Shown here: positions 63,268-64,000 of the stretch, in pieces | Layout: each line of letters starts with the position of its first letter | How positions within the stretch are numbered: the stretch's first letter is position 1 | Source of the DNA: Rhodobacteraceae bacterium S2214 | Lineage (GTDB): Bacteria > Pseudomonadota > Alphaproteobacteria > Rhodobacterales > Rhodobacteraceae | Assembly: GCA_025141675.1 (NCBI GenBank) | Contig: CP081161.1 | Location: forward strand, 2,845,001 to 2,909,000 | Reading direction: 5' to 3' | Length of the DNA: 64,000 nucleotides | Program-made: the position numbers and the translations under genes | Notes under the pieces: generated by a model | Seen by the model: only the letters and a program-made list of their open reading frames with translations | Databases searched by the model: none | What the model was told of the DNA's origin: nothing

Positions 63268-64000
63268 GCTTTTCTACCCTCCCCGTTGCACCATCTACCG
63301 AGATTTCTTGCCCATCCGCGATCCACTGCGTTGCACCTTTCAGTCCAACGACGCAGGGGATACCCAACTCTCTTGCCACAATCGCGGAATGAGAAAGCAA
63401 CGATCCCCTTTCGACCACAATGGCCGACGCTTGCGCAAAGACCGCGATCCAACCGGGGTCAGTGTGGCGCGCGACCAAAATCTCTCCGGGGGCCAGCGTT
63501 TGTGTGCGCGGATCACGGATCACGCGCGCTGTCGCCGTCACTTGCCCTGCGGCACATCCGGTCGCAGTTTGCACCATATCCGAGGTCGCAGAGGTCACCG
63601 TATCCGCCTGCCAGACTGGCGCAATCGCTGGTCCGCGCAGAGATACGCGTTCAGGTGGATCAGGACGATCCTGCGCAGCGCGATCTTCTGCTTGCCGCAT
63701 CGTGACGATTGCTTTCAGATCATGGGATATACCCGCGCCTTCGACGGCACCTAACACCTCGTCTTTGGTCAGGAAAAAGATATCGCGGGGCGTGGCAATG
63801 ATCCCGCGGGCCGCAAATTCGCGACCAAGCCCCAGAAACACGCGCCGCGCGTAGCCAAATAACCGCGTCCGTTCAAAGCGTAGATTTTCACGATCACGTA
63901 CGCGGGATTTCGTCCAGTTGATGATGGCTTTCGCAACCCTCTTTTTGATTGGATTGCCCTGAAAAAGCGTCTCCCAATCAGGCGCTTGGTCGGCCTGCTT
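63251..64000 (-). CDS. PEP-utilising enzyme mobile-domain protein, C-terminal part (5' end outside window)
   Basis: At least 250 residues, open to the window edge with no start inside. The C-terminal ~90 residues form a PEP-synthase/PPDK-type swivelling domain with the phosphohistidine in RGSLLSHSAIVARELGIP and the usual GEILVARHTDPGWIAVF before it. The preceding part (RDRENLRFERTRLFGYARRV, YFL-type helices) is typical of the linker found in PEP synthase and rifampin-phosphotransferase-like proteins. The N-terminal ATP-grasp domain, if present, lies outside. It is the first visible gene of the five-gene unit. Confidence 0.85.
   Translation of the reverse strand, partial: KQADQAPDWETLFQGNPIKKRVAKAIINWTKSRVRDRENLRFERTRLFGYARRVFLGLGREFAARGIIATPRDIFFLTKDEVLGAVEGAGISHDLKAIVTMRQAEDRAAQDRPDPPERVSLRGPAIAPVWQADTVTSATSDMVQTATGCAAGQVTATARVIRDPRTQTLAPGEILVARHTDPGWIAVFAQASAIVVERGSLLSHSAIVARELGIPCVVGLKGATQWIADGQEISVDGATGRVEKHDPKL

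Noticed and set aside
1..64000. prophage, insertion sequences, CRISPR or integrative element
   Set aside because: No transposase, integrase, phage structural gene, regular repeat-spacer array or tRNA-end duplication was seen; the two tRNA genes have no flanking integrase.

Overview
The window looks like ordinary chromosome from a marine alphaproteobacterium of the Rhodobacterales (Roseobacter group), with moderate GC. I infer this from the gene content: a Gly/Leu tRNA set with encoded CCA, an alphaproteobacterial DUF3572/HAD pair, a PleD-type protein, an ECF sigma operon with an EF-hand protein, a pcm-tolC pair, a PopZ/DUF2497-like protein, a carnitine degradation operon, coxL form II and a metR/metF pair. 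A genus such as Octadecabacter, Loktanella or Yoonia would fit, but the sequence alone does not settle it. I found no prophage, insertion sequence, CRISPR array or rRNA.

Layout. 1-7.3 kb: a truncated multidomain extracellular nuclease, a small lipoprotein, an acyl-CoA synthetase and an ABC exporter, all on the minus strand. 7.4-16.2 kb: tRNA-Gly, YedK, a periplasmic 5'-nucleotidase, DUF952-pyrD, DUF3572-HAD phosphatase, a PleD-like diguanylate cyclase with degenerate receivers, and a four-gene ECF sigma stress operon. 16.4-25.8 kb: DUF983-NUDIX, a DMT transporter, a three-gene L-carnitine to glycine betaine operon that contains a lipocalin, an aldo/keto reductase, a beta-barrel protein, metG and a lytic transglycosylase. 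25.8-33.3 kb: a PstS-OmpA fusion with a PilJ-N-type partner, then a Tat-exported molybdenum hydroxylase with its 2Fe-2S subunit and a diheme cytochrome c, then tRNA-Leu. 33.3-41 kb: TPR protein, rhomboid protease, SuhB, a GGDEF-EAL protein, divergent metR-type regulator and metF with a strong palindrome between them, a thioesterase and DUF2235. 41-53 kb: an orphan CoxL-type subunit, valS, a 52-residue twin-arginine microprotein, two aminotransferases, an ABC exporter coupled to ygfZ, and efp. 53-58.5 kb: cobQ, a PopZ-like protein, tolC and pcm.

58.6-64 kb carries the most unusual locus: five minus-strand genes overlapping by 4-17 bases. In transcription order they are a PEP-synthase-type swivelling domain protein (5' part outside the window), a DUF3419/BtaA-like SAM-dependent transferase, a polytopic dolichol/phytol-kinase-like membrane protein, a GNAT-like acyltransferase and an AMP-forming ligase. 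The enzyme mix suggests synthesis of an unknown lipid or lipid-linked compound; I do not recognise a described pathway with this composition.

The region is compact. Nine of fourteen convergent gene pairs abut or overlap at their stop codons, and the remaining pairs mostly have a recognisable hairpin or a tRNA between them. Many operon genes are joined by ATGA or GTGA overlaps. Several genes start with GTG or TTG where the ribosome binding site supports it.
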